A stretch of 64,000 nucleotides of DNA, from the NCBI GenBank assembly GCA_019637395.1, contig JAHBVR010000002.1:257495-321494 (forward strand). The letters run 5' to 3'. Below, piece by piece: positions 33,922 to 42,846 of this stretch. The stretch comes from Vulcanimicrobiota bacterium. Lineage in GTDB: Bacteria; Vulcanimicrobiota; Xenobia; Xenobiales; JADMJV01. The notes below the pieces were generated by a model. The model was not told the DNA's origin, did not search any database, and saw only the letters and a list, made by a program, of their open reading frames with translations. Within the stretch, counting starts at the first letter, position 1, and each line of letters opens with the position of its first letter. The translations under genes were made by a program, and so were the position numbers.

Positions 33922-34455
33922 ATGATGAATCTCTACGCAAAATTCAGTGACTTGCAGTTAGCCGAGCGAGCGGTGGGAGCTCTGCTTGATCATGGAGTCG
34001 CCAAGAACGACATCAGTCTGGTGGGGCCTGCTGATGGCACCGACCACGAGCAGCGCGCCAAAAATGGCGTTACCATCACTACCGGAAGGGATGCCGCGGC
34101 GGGAGCCGCGGAAGGCGCGGGCCTCGGCCTGGCGGTCGGGGCTCTGGCGGCGCTGGCTTCCCTGCTGATTCCGGGATTTGGCCTGGTGATCGGCGGAGGA
34201 GCCCTGGCCACGGCCGCGGCGGCCGCCGCCGGGACCAGCGCTGCCGGTGCCATCGCCGGCGGTGTGGCCGGCTTTCTGCACGACCAGGGGATGGAGGCTT
34301 CGGTTGCCCATGGCTTTGCCCAAACCGTTGAGTCGGGCGGAGCCATCGTCGAAGTATCGGCGCCGTCCGGCGAGGTCGCTATCGAAGCCGTGCATCATTT
34401 GCTGAGCAAATATGGCGCTGACCAGGTTTCCGAAGTAAGGGCGGACGTCGCCTGA
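33922..34455 (+). CDS. Glycine-zipper protein, general stress protein 17M-like (copy 2)
   Basis: A 177-residue paralogue of the protein at 32342-32878. The order is the same: N-terminal domain with AERAVGALLDHGVA and ISLVGPADG, glycine-zipper helices (ALAALASLLIPGFG, TSAAGAIAGGVAGF), and a C-terminal domain with GGAIVEV. ATG 33922 has AGGAGG ten bases upstream; a second ATG follows directly. It ends six bases from the convergent efflux gene. The two copies are on opposite strands about 1 kb apart, which suggests duplication followed by inversion. Confidence 0.75.
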   Translation: MMNLYAKFSDLQLAERAVGALLDHGVAKNDISLVGPADGTDHEQRAKNGVTITTGRDAAAGAAEGAGLGLAVGALAALASLLIPGFGLVIGGGALATAAAAAAGTSAAGAIAGGVAGFLHDQGMEASVAHGFAQTVESGGAIVEVSAPSGEVAIEAVHHLLSKYGADQVSEVRADVA

Positions 34456-34460
34456 AAGGT

Positions 34461-37400
34461 CTAGCCCGTGGGGGGCGAGTGCTGGCCCTGCCTGCGCCGG
34501 AGCTTGAGCCACATGGTCGGCAGTACGAACAGGGTCAGCGCCGTTGAGGAAAGTAGGCCCCCGATAACCACCGTGGCCAGGGGCTTTTGCACTTCGGCTC
34601 CGGCGCCCGAGGAAAGGGCCATGGGCAAAAACCCGAAGCCGGCTACCGAGGCCGTCATGAGCACCGGCCGCAGGCGTTCGCGGGCGCCGCGTAGCGCCGC
34701 CTTGCGGGCTTCCTGGCCACGGCCGTGCAGGTCGCGGATGAAGTGCAGCAACACCACTCCGTTGAGCACGGCCACCCCGCCCAGGGCGATGAAGCCGATG
34801 CAGGCCGAAATGGACAAGGTCATACCGCGCACCCACAGGGCCAGCACTCCGCCGGCGGCGGCCAGCGGTACTCCCAGGAAGACCAGGGCGGCGTCGCTGA
34901 CGCTGCCGAAAGAAACAAAGAGCAGGGTCAAGATGAGGCCGCAGGTGATCGGCACGATCAGGGCCAGGCGGGCACGGCCGGACTGCATCTTCTCGTAGGT
35001 TCCGCCGTATTGAAGATAATAGCCGGGCGGAAGTCGCAGGCTCTTTTCCAGGCGAGTTCGGACTTCATCTACAAAGCTGGCCAGATCGCGGTCGCGCACG
35101 TTGGCCTGAATCACTACCCGTCGTTGCCCGCCTTCGCGCGAGATTTGGGCGGGTCCGGAGACTTCTTTGATGTGGCATACGGCCGAAAGAGGGACGAGCA
35201 GTCCCTGCTGGGTGGGCACCTGCAGCGAGGCGAATCGGGTAGGGTCGCTGCGCATCTCCGGCGGCAGCATCACGGCCACGCTGATACGCTTGCTGCCGTC
35301 GTTGACCTCGGTGACGGTTTTGCCGCCCAGAGCCGCCTCGACGATTTGATTGATTTCATCCACCCGGACGCCGAGCTGGGCGGCTTTGACGCGGTCGATT
35401 TCCAGGTCAAGCTGGGGCAAACCGGTAGTGGTTTCGACGGCCACATCGGCCGCTCCACGAACCTGGCGAATCAGTTGGGCGGCCTGCTGCGCCTTGGCCT
35501 CCAGCACTTCCCGGTCTTCTCCAAAAAGCTTCACGCCCAGGTCCGAGCGGATGCCGACCCCTTCGATCAGTTCCATCATGCGCATTTTGATGGGCTGACT
35601 GAAGCTTAGGGAGACACCGGGGGATTTGGACAGTTCCTGGTCCAGGGCCTCGACCAGTTGCAGGCGCGTGCCGGCTTTGCTCCACTGCGAGAGTGGCTTC
35701 AAGGCGATCAGCAGGTCGACCTGAAACACCTGCATCGGGTCGGTGGCGATTTCCGGCCGGCCGATACGGCTGACGGTGGCTTCTATTTCATCGGGAAACT
35801 TGTCGCGCAGGAGCTTTTCCATGGCGGTAGAGCGTTCCACCACCGACTCCAGGCTGGTTCCCGGCAGGTAAACGGCCTGCACGGCCACTGCTCCCTCGTC
35901 CAACTCGGGGATAAATTCACCGCCCAGACGGCTCAGGGCCAGCGGCGTGAAGACCATGACCGCTACCGAGAAGCCCAGCACCCACAGCCAGCGCGCGAAG
36001 CACCAGTCAAGAAAATCGCCGTACCAATCCTTGAGCCGAGAGAGCACGCCATCTTTGGGCTCGGGAGCCGGTTTGAGAAAATAGGCGCACAAGGCGGGTG
36101 TGACGGTGAAGGAGAGCAGCATGGCTCCCAACAGAGCCAGCACCACCGTGAAGCCCATAGGCCGGAACATTTTGCCTTCCAGTCCTTGCAGGCTGAGGAT
36201 GGGTAAGTAGCTGGCGATGATGACCATTTCGCCGAACTGGGTGGCGCTACGCACTTCCACCGTGGCCTGGGCGATCAGCTCCAGCCGCTCCGCCTCGCTC
36301 AGATGGGTGCGTCCGGCCAGGCGGCGTACGCAGTTTTCCACGATGATCACCGAACCATCGACGATTAGACCAAAGTCGAGGGCGCCCAGGCTCATCAAAT
36401 TAGCTGAAATTTTATAGCGGTACATGCCGATGACGCAGATCAGCATGGAGAGCGGAATGGCGGAACTTACGATCAGGCCGGCGCGCATCTGCCCCAGGAA
36501 GAGAAAGAGCAGCAAGACCACCAGCAAACCTCCCTCGCTCAGGTTGCGCAGGGCGGTGGTCAGGGTGCGTTTGATCAGGTCGCTGCGATCGAGAAATCCC
36601 ACCAGCCGGCTGCCGGCCGGAAGCGACGTTTCGATCTGGGTGACTTTCTCTTTGACGCGCTGGACCACCAGACGGCCGTTTTCACCCATCAAGAGCATGG
36701 TGATGGCGAAAGCGTCTTCGCCCAGGCCGTCGCGCGTAATGGCTCCCTGGCGTTGCATGGGGCCCTCCACCACCTCGGCCAGTTGGCCCACCGTCACGCC
36801 CACGCCCCCCTGGGCTTTGACCACCGTGTCGCGCAGATCGCTGAGACTGGACAGGGTTCCCAGGGTGCGCACGTTACGCTGCTCGCCTCCATGGGTAATG
36901 GTGCCGCCGCCGGCGTTGGCGTTGCTCTGAGCGACCGCCTCGACCACGTCGCGAAAGGTCAGGCCAAAAGCTTGCAGGCGGTTAGGGTCCACTCGTACTT
37001 GGAACTGGCGGACCGAGCCGCCCCAGGTATTCACTTCGGCCAGGCCCTTCACACCGCGTAACTGGGGACGTACGGTCCAGTCCAGCAAGGTGCGCTTTTC
37101 CATCAGGTCCAGGCGCGGGTTATCGATGCGCAGATAATAGATTTCGCCCAGTCCGGTGCTGATGGGAGCCATCTCGGGGGTGACTCCGGCCGGTAATTGG
37201 TCCCGCGCTTCCAGAATACGTTCGCTGACCCATTGGCGAGCCGCGTAAATATCCACCTCTTCTTCGAAGACGATGGTGACCTGGGAAAGCCCGAATTGGG
37301 AAATCGAGCGCACCTCCTGCAAGTGCGGTAGGCCGCCCAGGGCCAGCTCCACCGGGAAGGTGACGCGCCGCTCCATTTCCTCGGGTCCCAGGCCCGCCGC

Positions 37401-37556
37401 TTTGAGATTGATTTGAACCTGCCGGTTGGTGACATCGGGCACGGCGTCGATGGGCAGCAGATAGAGGGCACGCAGTCCCAGCGCGGCCACCAAGGCGCAC
37501 AGGCAGAGCACCAGAGCGCGGTGACGGATCGACCAGCGAATGACCCGCTCGATCAA
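34461..37556 (-). CDS. Heavy-metal RND efflux pump inner-membrane subunit (CusA/CzcA family)
   Basis: A 1031-residue RND transporter of the heavy-metal efflux (HME) type. It has about twelve membrane helices, two large periplasmic loops, and the proton-relay signature GALDFGLIVDGSVIIVEN near residue 395. It exports divalent or monovalent metal ions (for example zinc, cobalt, copper or silver) using the proton gradient. The start is TTG 37556, which overlaps the membrane-fusion gene stop, so the two are co-translated. No outer-membrane TolC-like gene follows in the window. Metal specificity cannot be read reliably by eye. Confidence 0.92.
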   Translation of the reverse strand: MIERVIRWSIRHRALVLCLCALVAALGLRALYLLPIDAVPDVTNRQVQINLKAAGLGPEEMERRVTFPVELALGGLPHLQEVRSISQFGLSQVTIVFEEEVDIYAARQWVSERILEARDQLPAGVTPEMAPISTGLGEIYYLRIDNPRLDLMEKRTLLDWTVRPQLRGVKGLAEVNTWGGSVRQFQVRVDPNRLQAFGLTFRDVVEAVAQSNANAGGGTITHGGEQRNVRTLGTLSSLSDLRDTVVKAQGGVGVTVGQLAEVVEGPMQRQGAITRDGLGEDAFAITMLLMGENGRLVVQRVKEKVTQIETSLPAGSRLVGFLDRSDLIKRTLTTALRNLSEGGLLVVLLLFLFLGQMRAGLIVSSAIPLSMLICVIGMYRYKISANLMSLGALDFGLIVDGSVIIVENCVRRLAGRTHLSEAERLELIAQATVEVRSATQFGEMVIIASYLPILSLQGLEGKMFRPMGFTVVLALLGAMLLSFTVTPALCAYFLKPAPEPKDGVLSRLKDWYGDFLDWCFARWLWVLGFSVAVMVFTPLALSRLGGEFIPELDEGAVAVQAVYLPGTSLESVVERSTAMEKLLRDKFPDEIEATVSRIGRPEIATDPMQVFQVDLLIALKPLSQWSKAGTRLQLVEALDQELSKSPGVSLSFSQPIKMRMMELIEGVGIRSDLGVKLFGEDREVLEAKAQQAAQLIRQVRGAADVAVETTTGLPQLDLEIDRVKAAQLGVRVDEINQIVEAALGGKTVTEVNDGSKRISVAVMLPPEMRSDPTRFASLQVPTQQGLLVPLSAVCHIKEVSGPAQISREGGQRRVVIQANVRDRDLASFVDEVRTRLEKSLRLPPGYYLQYGGTYEKMQSGRARLALIVPITCGLILTLLFVSFGSVSDAALVFLGVPLAAAGGVLALWVRGMTLSISACIGFIALGGVAVLNGVVLLHFIRDLHGRGQEARKAALRGARERLRPVLMTASVAGFGFLPMALSSGAGAEVQKPLATVVIGGLLSSTALTLFVLPTMWLKLRRRQGQHSPPTG

Positions 37557-38995
37557 TGGTGGTGACCGCCTTCTTCCAGGCTGCCCTTCAGATCTTCCCC
37601 TTTGAGAATGCCCGAGCCTTCGCTGACAATCCGTTCGCCTGGCTTGAGGCCGCTGGCGATTTGCGCCCAGCCGCCCGAGCGTCCGGAGACGACCACCGGC
37701 CGCCGCTCGAATTCCCAGTCCTCCTCCTCGGATTTTTGGACCACGTAGACCACTTCCAGATCGTGAACTTTCTGCAGGGCCGCCTCGGGAATCACCAGGC
37801 TGCGCTGAGAACTGGTCACCACTCGGACTTGCGCCACCATGGCCGGTTTCAGCCGGAGATCTTCATTGGATATCAGCACTTGCGCCCGAGCCGCCCGCGT
37901 CTTTTCGTCCAGCTCGGGAGCGATGTAGCCGATGGTGCCCTCGAAGGTCCGGCCGGGGAAGGCCGTCACCGACACCTCCACCCGCTGACCGCGGCGCAGC
38001 TTGGAGAGTTCGCTTTCGAGCACGTTGACCCACAGCCAGAGGCGTTCGGCGTTGACCAGCGTGAACAACTCTTCCTCGGGTGTGACCGATTCGCCCAGCG
38101 AAATCGGCCGGCTGGTCACGGTTCCGCTGATGGGGGCGCGGATCTGGGTGAGGCTGCCGTGTCCCTCGGGATCCGCCTGGAGCGCCTCCAAGCCCTCGCG
38201 CAGATGCTGAACGCGCTCCTGAGCCCGTTCCAAGTTGGCCTCGGCTTCCTGAATCTCTTTATTAGAGAGCAGTCCCAACTTGCCGATCTGCTCCTCGCGC
38301 TGCAGATGGGCGCGGGCCAGACGGACCTGCACCTCAGCCAGTCTTTGCCTGGCGCGGGCCTGCTCGTAGTCGGCGCGAGCCTGCTCCAGTTGTGCCTGGG
38401 AAGCGATGCCGTTTGCCAGTAAGTCTTGAGTGCGTTCGACGGTTTTCTTATTGACGTCGCAGGTAACCGTGGCCACTTCCAATTCGGCCTGGGAGGTCGC
38501 CAGTTCTTTGCGCGCCTCGTCCAGGGGGCGGCGGGTAATATCGCCATAGCGAGCCAGGGCGCGCCGCCGTTCCAGGCTCTGCTGGGCCAGCCGAAAGTCC
38601 GTCTCCGCCTCGTGGTAGTCGGCTTTGTATTTGACCAGTTCAGGACAGTCGATGACGGCCAACACTTGCCCGCGCGACACCACTTCCCCCAGGCGGGAGC
38701 GCAGCTCGACGGCCTTACCCGGCAAGGGGGAAGTCACTCGCACCTGCAGGTCTTTATCGTACGTCAGCGTCCCGCTGGCCTGGAAATCACCGCTGAAGCT
38801 GCGCAGCCCGACCGCTTCCACTTTAAGTCTGGCCGACTTCACCTGGAGCCCGCTCAGTTCCACCACCCCTTCGGGATGCTCGTGGCCGTGATGCTCCTCC
38901 GCCTCGGGCTTAGGGCTGGGAGGGGCCGGCGGACTGGCCATGCAGCCGCATAACTGCGCCAACAGAAGTGACGCAAAGATCCATGAACGTCTCAT
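37553..38995 (-). CDS. RND efflux membrane-fusion lipoprotein (CusB/CzcB family)
   Basis: A 480-residue periplasmic adaptor. The N-terminus has a lipoprotein-type signal ending Leu-Cys-Gly-Cys (C18) and a His-rich patch, HHGHEH, near residue 36. It then shows a beta-barrel, a lipoyl half (TSPLPGKAVELRS), a long alpha-helical hairpin (about 125-280), the second lipoyl half (IRAPISGTVTSRP), and a C-terminal beta domain ending in three His. The His-rich ends may bind the exported metal. Its stop overlaps the CusA-type start. It would link the pump to an outer-membrane channel encoded elsewhere. Confidence 0.9.
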   Translation of the reverse strand: MRRSWIFASLLLAQLCGCMASPPAPPSPKPEAEEHHGHEHPEGVVELSGLQVKSARLKVEAVGLRSFSGDFQASGTLTYDKDLQVRVTSPLPGKAVELRSRLGEVVSRGQVLAVIDCPELVKYKADYHEAETDFRLAQQSLERRRALARYGDITRRPLDEARKELATSQAELEVATVTCDVNKKTVERTQDLLANGIASQAQLEQARADYEQARARQRLAEVQVRLARAHLQREEQIGKLGLLSNKEIQEAEANLERAQERVQHLREGLEALQADPEGHGSLTQIRAPISGTVTSRPISLGESVTPEEELFTLVNAERLWLWVNVLESELSKLRRGQRVEVSVTAFPGRTFEGTIGYIAPELDEKTRAARAQVLISNEDLRLKPAMVAQVRVVTSSQRSLVIPEAALQKVHDLEVVYVVQKSEEEDWEFERRPVVVSGRSGGWAQIASGLKPGERIVSEGSGILKGEDLKGSLEEGGHHH

Positions 38996-39029
38996 CAGGA
39001 GTCCTCATCCGTATTCGAAATGGAAGGGA

Positions 39030-39335
39030 TCAGGTCAGGACGGGAGGAGCTCGGGGAGGGCCGATTTCGCGCACATAGGCCGGGTCGCTGGGCCAACCCG
39101 GCTGGTGAGCCAGCACCGTGGGCACCAATAAGGGCCAGATGGGAGGAAGGGAAACCACCGGCTTATGCTCAGGGCAGATGACGGCCAGGGGCGGATCGAC
39201 CGTCTTGGCCGGGGCCGAGCAACCGGTCGCGTCGTCGCTATGCTGAGACAGACAGTGGTGCAACTGGCACTCCAAATCGATGGAGTAGCCCCAGTAAGAG
39301 CCGACCAACAGCATGACCAGGAGCAGGAGTCGCAC
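39030..39335 (-). CDS. Small Cys/His-rich exported protein heading the efflux operon
   Basis: A 101-residue protein with an N-terminal hydrophobic signal (MRLLLLVMLLVGSYWGY). The mature part contains clustered Cys and His (CQLHHCLSQH, then a further Cys, and CPEH) followed by a Pro-rich tail. It lies 34 bases upstream of the membrane-fusion gene on the same strand. A periplasmic metal-binding role is a fair inference from that placement. The start is GTG 39335 with AAGAAGG upstream. No family is recognised. Confidence 0.55.
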   Translation of the reverse strand: MRLLLLVMLLVGSYWGYSIDLECQLHHCLSQHSDDATGCSAPAKTVDPPLAVICPEHKPVVSLPPIWPLLVPTVLAHQPGWPSDPAYVREIGPPRAPPVLT

Positions 39336-39391
39336 TTACCTTCTTTACCGAAACTTGAGCCCGATTCCTGTTAAGGCCTCGACCACGGCTC

Positions 39392-41476
39392 TTAGCGACT
39401 TGAAGTGGTTTGCTCACCCATGTAGCGTTCCAGCCATCCCAGAATTTGCCGCCACTCGTCCACCACGTGATCGGCCTGCTCGATGCGTTGAGCTTCTCCC
39501 TGATAGCGCACCAGACGGGCCGGTTTGCCTTGCCGGTAAAGCGCCGCGAAGAACTGCTCCGACTGAGCCAGGTGGCCGTCCTGACTGCCGGTGATGAGCA
39601 GCACCGGAGCCTGTACGCGGCCGGCCTGGTAATAGGGGCTGTTGCGCACGTAAAGCTGCGGATCTTGCCAGGGAGGCTGGCCCATGGCCAACTGCCCTTT
39701 TTCATAATCATGGCTCTGACGGTGTACAAAGGGGAGGGCGTCCTGAGCCGAGCCCAGCCGGGTGGCCGGGGAGAGCCGGGCGTAATCACTGCTCAAGTCA
39801 CCGAAGGCCGAGAGAGCCACAGCCGCTTTGAAAGGATGCGATTGGGTGGCCGCCATCAAGGTGGCGTAGCCGCCGTATCCCTGGCCCATGACGGCCAGTC
39901 GCTGCATATCCACGTTGCCCTGCGCGGCCAGCCGGCGGAGTCCGGCCTGGAGCGCCTTATCCAGATTGCTGGCCGGCTCGCCTTTGCCAGAAGCCAGGCT
40001 GGGGAAATAGACGGCGTAGCCCTGGGCGCTGAGCAGCCGGGCGTTGAGGCCCCCGCTCTGATTGGAAAGCAGTGCCTCCTTCGGTTGCACTTCATGGCTG
40101 TAGAGGCGGCCCGGTTCCAACCAGACCACGGTAGGGTAGGGGCCCGGCTGCTCGGCGGCGGGCAGAAGCAACCAGTCCACCTGGTTATTCCCCACGGGCA
40201 GACTGACCAGGCGGTCGGCCGAGGAAGGCATGACCAGGCTCGGTCCCGCCTGGCCGTCGGTTCCCGTGATGCGCGTGTGTTCGGCATTGGTCAGCCACAC
40301 CGATTCGCCGCTGCCGGTAAAGTAGGTGCCGGCAGCGGCCGGCACCGTGCGCAGGTGGCCCGGCCCGAAGACCAGCGTGCGCTTGTCGCCCTGGCGAATG
40401 ACCAGTGGGAACTGGCCGCGCTCCACGATGTAGCCGTCGCCGGCCGGCAAATCACCGACCGAAACCGGTTCCTTGCCGGCTTCGAGGTGGTAGCTATGCC
40501 CTTCGCTGAGGGCCACCACCTGGTGGCCGCCGCCAAAGAAACGCGCACTGGCCGGCATGAGGGGTTTGCCCTCCAGACGCCAGGCGTCGCTGCGCAGAGC
40601 CAGTTGATTGCCTACCCAGCAGCAGTCGATGACTTCGTTGGGGAGAGCCTCGGCCGCGCCGCTCTCGGCGCGGATTTGCCACCAGTGACCGAATTCGTCT
40701 CGGGCCGCCAATTGCGAACCGTCGGCCGACCAACGCAGGGAATCCGGTCTGGGATTGGACACAGGGTCGACCATGATAATTTTTTCACTGCCGTCGAGAA
40801 GTACGAGTTGGGCGGGCGGCCCGGAACGCGCGCTGGAAGGGAAGGTTAGCTCTGACCAGCGCAAGGCCGCCACGCGTTGACCGTCGGCGCTGGGCGCAAA
40901 AGAAGTGAAGACGCCTTTGGCCCACTCGCGAGTGGTCCCCGTGTCGGGGTTCCACTCGACCAACACCTGGCGAGGTTGGGGCTTGACGGTCTGGCTGTCG
41001 AGCACGCTGACGTCGGCTTTTTCTTGGCCGGGAGCGGCGGTCGCCGCCAGAATGCGCTGGCTGTTCAACCAGCAGTAGCCCTGACCGCCTCCGTAGCCGA
41101 TGGAGGCGTGGCGCAGCACCGACCAGTGGTCGTTGTCCTTCCACCAGACTTTGAGGCGGGCTTCGTGGATATCGGCATCCAGCAAGGCCAGGCCCTTGCC
41201 ATCGGGCGACCAGGAGGGCTGCATGGCATTCTCCAGCAACACCCGATCGTTGCCCGGCTGCTCGAACAAATAGAGTTTGTTCTGGCTGCCCTGTCCGGCT
41301 CGATCAAAGTGGGGTTCGCTGGGGGTTTGAGAGGTGACCGTGTAGATCAAGGTTTTGCCGTCGGGGCTGACAGTACCTTCGGAGATGAAATTCAGCTTGA
41401 CGAAGTCCTCGGGAGTGAGCCCTTGGGCCAGGCTGGAGCCGGTCAGAAGTAGAGCCAGAAGTAGAGTGCGCGGCAT
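39392..41476 (-). CDS. Prolyl-oligopeptidase-fold (S9) protein with a disrupted catalytic triad
   Basis: A 694-residue exported protein with a signal peptide (1-18), a beta-propeller region (about 20-430) of repeated VSPDG-like turns, and a C-terminal alpha/beta hydrolase domain. The domain pattern is that of family S9 (acylaminoacyl or dipeptidyl peptidase type). But the nucleophile motif reads Gly-Gln-Gly-Tyr-Gly-Gly, with Gly at 533 where Ser should be, and the His region reads Gly-Glu-Ala-Gln (Q663). Asp (D633) remains. It may be a pseudoenzyme or bind rather than cut peptides. It is divergent from nothing and sits alone downstream of the endonuclease gene. Confidence 0.8.
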   Translation of the reverse strand: MPRTLLLALLLTGSSLAQGLTPEDFVKLNFISEGTVSPDGKTLIYTVTSQTPSEPHFDRAGQGSQNKLYLFEQPGNDRVLLENAMQPSWSPDGKGLALLDADIHEARLKVWWKDNDHWSVLRHASIGYGGGQGYCWLNSQRILAATAAPGQEKADVSVLDSQTVKPQPRQVLVEWNPDTGTTREWAKGVFTSFAPSADGQRVAALRWSELTFPSSARSGPPAQLVLLDGSEKIIMVDPVSNPRPDSLRWSADGSQLAARDEFGHWWQIRAESGAAEALPNEVIDCCWVGNQLALRSDAWRLEGKPLMPASARFFGGGHQVVALSEGHSYHLEAGKEPVSVGDLPAGDGYIVERGQFPLVIRQGDKRTLVFGPGHLRTVPAAAGTYFTGSGESVWLTNAEHTRITGTDGQAGPSLVMPSSADRLVSLPVGNNQVDWLLLPAAEQPGPYPTVVWLEPGRLYSHEVQPKEALLSNQSGGLNARLLSAQGYAVYFPSLASGKGEPASNLDKALQAGLRRLAAQGNVDMQRLAVMGQGYGGYATLMAATQSHPFKAAVALSAFGDLSSDYARLSPATRLGSAQDALPFVHRQSHDYEKGQLAMGQPPWQDPQLYVRNSPYYQAGRVQAPVLLITGSQDGHLAQSEQFFAALYRQGKPARLVRYQGEAQRIEQADHVVDEWRQILGWLERYMGEQTTSSR

Positions 41477-41532
41477 AACGGTCCTCCTTTTACTTTGGCC
41501 GGGCTTTTTCTTGAATGTTTTTCAATTTCCTG

Positions 41533-42846
41533 CTAGAAGAGGCTGAGCTGGTCGCTGCCGGCGGCCACGCCCACCAGCTTGCCATAGCGTCCCCCGGCGC
41601 CGGCCTGCATGGTGACCTGGCCGCTGCGCGCCGCCACGATTTGCTCGGCCAACCGGTAGCCCACCAGCGGCACCAGTTGAGCCATGGTGGCCTGATGGAT
41701 CACGTTCATTTCATTGCCGAAGGCGGCCACTAACTGGTTGAGACGGCTCATGCCCAACCCGGTTTGCTGATTCAAGGGGATTTGCAGGATGTAAGGCGGG
41801 CGATGAGCTGGTGGGCAACTGGGCTCAGAACTCAGCTCCAGGATGCGGTCAAAAACTCCGCGGACGAAATCTTTGCGCTGAAAGGCTCCGCACTCCCAAC
41901 ACTTGAGCACGGCCTCCGGCCCCACCCGCGGCTGATCGCAAACCAGGCAATAACTGCGATGATAGCGGCCCAGGGCCGGGTCGACTCCGTAATTGGCCTC
42001 GACCCGCCGCCCTTGCTGGCGGCGCCAAGCCAGCAGCACTTCCCGAAAATTAGGGGCGGCCAGGCGCATCACCGTGTACTCGCGGGCCATACGCTCGAGG
42101 CTGTGGGCATCGGAATTGGTAACGAAGGTCTTGTCCGCCAGTTCGGGCAGCCGGTCAGCCAGCTCGGCCGTGGCGGAAAGCCCCAGTTCCAGAGCGGGAA
42201 TGTCCTCGAACAAATCGCCGAAAAGGTCACTCAATCGGTCGGCCGCGTTGCCGTAGACGCTCTTGTGCGGCGTGAAAGCGTGAGCCGGCACCAGCACCCC
42301 GCCGCAGGCCTGCACCACGCTCATCAATTCGCGGGCGGGCAGGCCGCAACGCTGGGACGAGAGTTCCATATTGGTGATGTAGCGGCGCATCACCGTGGAG
42401 AATTCGCTGAGATTGCGCAAATAGGGGAAATAGCAGAGATGGTGGGAGACCCCGCCGTGAGTTTCCACCGCTTCCACCTCGGCGCCGGGAATCAGCGTGA
42501 TCTGGTCGCGGTGGCGCAGACCGCCCTCAGGCAGCTCCAAAAGATGGCCCCGGTCCACCAGGGCGCGCAGGTCTTGCAGCACTCCGGTGCAGGCGCAGTC
42601 GATGACGCCCACCAGATCCAGACCCTTGCGCTGCCAGGCGTATTCCACCACCTTGTGCAGGACCAGGTCGGGACTGGCCGTGATTTTTACCGGCTGGCCG
42701 CGGCCGTTGCGGCCGATATGCACATGCAGGTCGGCATAGTAGCGGCGCAGACCGTCCTCGCCCTTCTCGGGCACGGGTACGTAGGCGCGGCGGTGGCGTT
42801 CTTCTTTCTCAACGGCCTCGGCGAAGCCAAAATCCAACTGACTCAT
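41533..42846 (-). CDS. PHP-domain endonuclease Q-like repair nuclease
   Basis: A 437-residue protein of the EndoQ type. A PHP domain opens with YADLHVHIG and continues with VGVIDCA, a GAEVEA Glu, VPAHAF, and NSDAHS, all metal-binding. A zinc-ribbon with CLVC and CWEC follows (about 318-345), then a helix-hairpin region with GMSRLNQL and PLVGYRLAEQI. EndoQ cuts DNA 5' to deaminated bases. The very last residues are DQLSLF, the canonical bacterial beta-clamp-binding motif. Its ATG overlaps the stop of the alpha/beta hydrolase gene (ATGA). Confidence 0.85.
   Translation of the reverse strand: MSQLDFGFAEAVEKEERHRRAYVPVPEKGEDGLRRYYADLHVHIGRNGRGQPVKITASPDLVLHKVVEYAWQRKGLDLVGVIDCACTGVLQDLRALVDRGHLLELPEGGLRHRDQITLIPGAEVEAVETHGGVSHHLCYFPYLRNLSEFSTVMRRYITNMELSSQRCGLPARELMSVVQACGGVLVPAHAFTPHKSVYGNAADRLSDLFGDLFEDIPALELGLSATAELADRLPELADKTFVTNSDAHSLERMAREYTVMRLAAPNFREVLLAWRRQQGRRVEANYGVDPALGRYHRSYCLVCDQPRVGPEAVLKCWECGAFQRKDFVRGVFDRILELSSEPSCPPAHRPPYILQIPLNQQTGLGMSRLNQLVAAFGNEMNVIHQATMAQLVPLVGYRLAEQIVAARSGQVTMQAGAGGRYGKLVGVAAGSDQLSLF

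Noticed and set aside
39410-40849. A 479-codon open frame on the + strand
   Set aside because: It lies wholly antisense to the S9-like gene, has no recognisable motif, and reflects the GC-rich codon use of the real gene.
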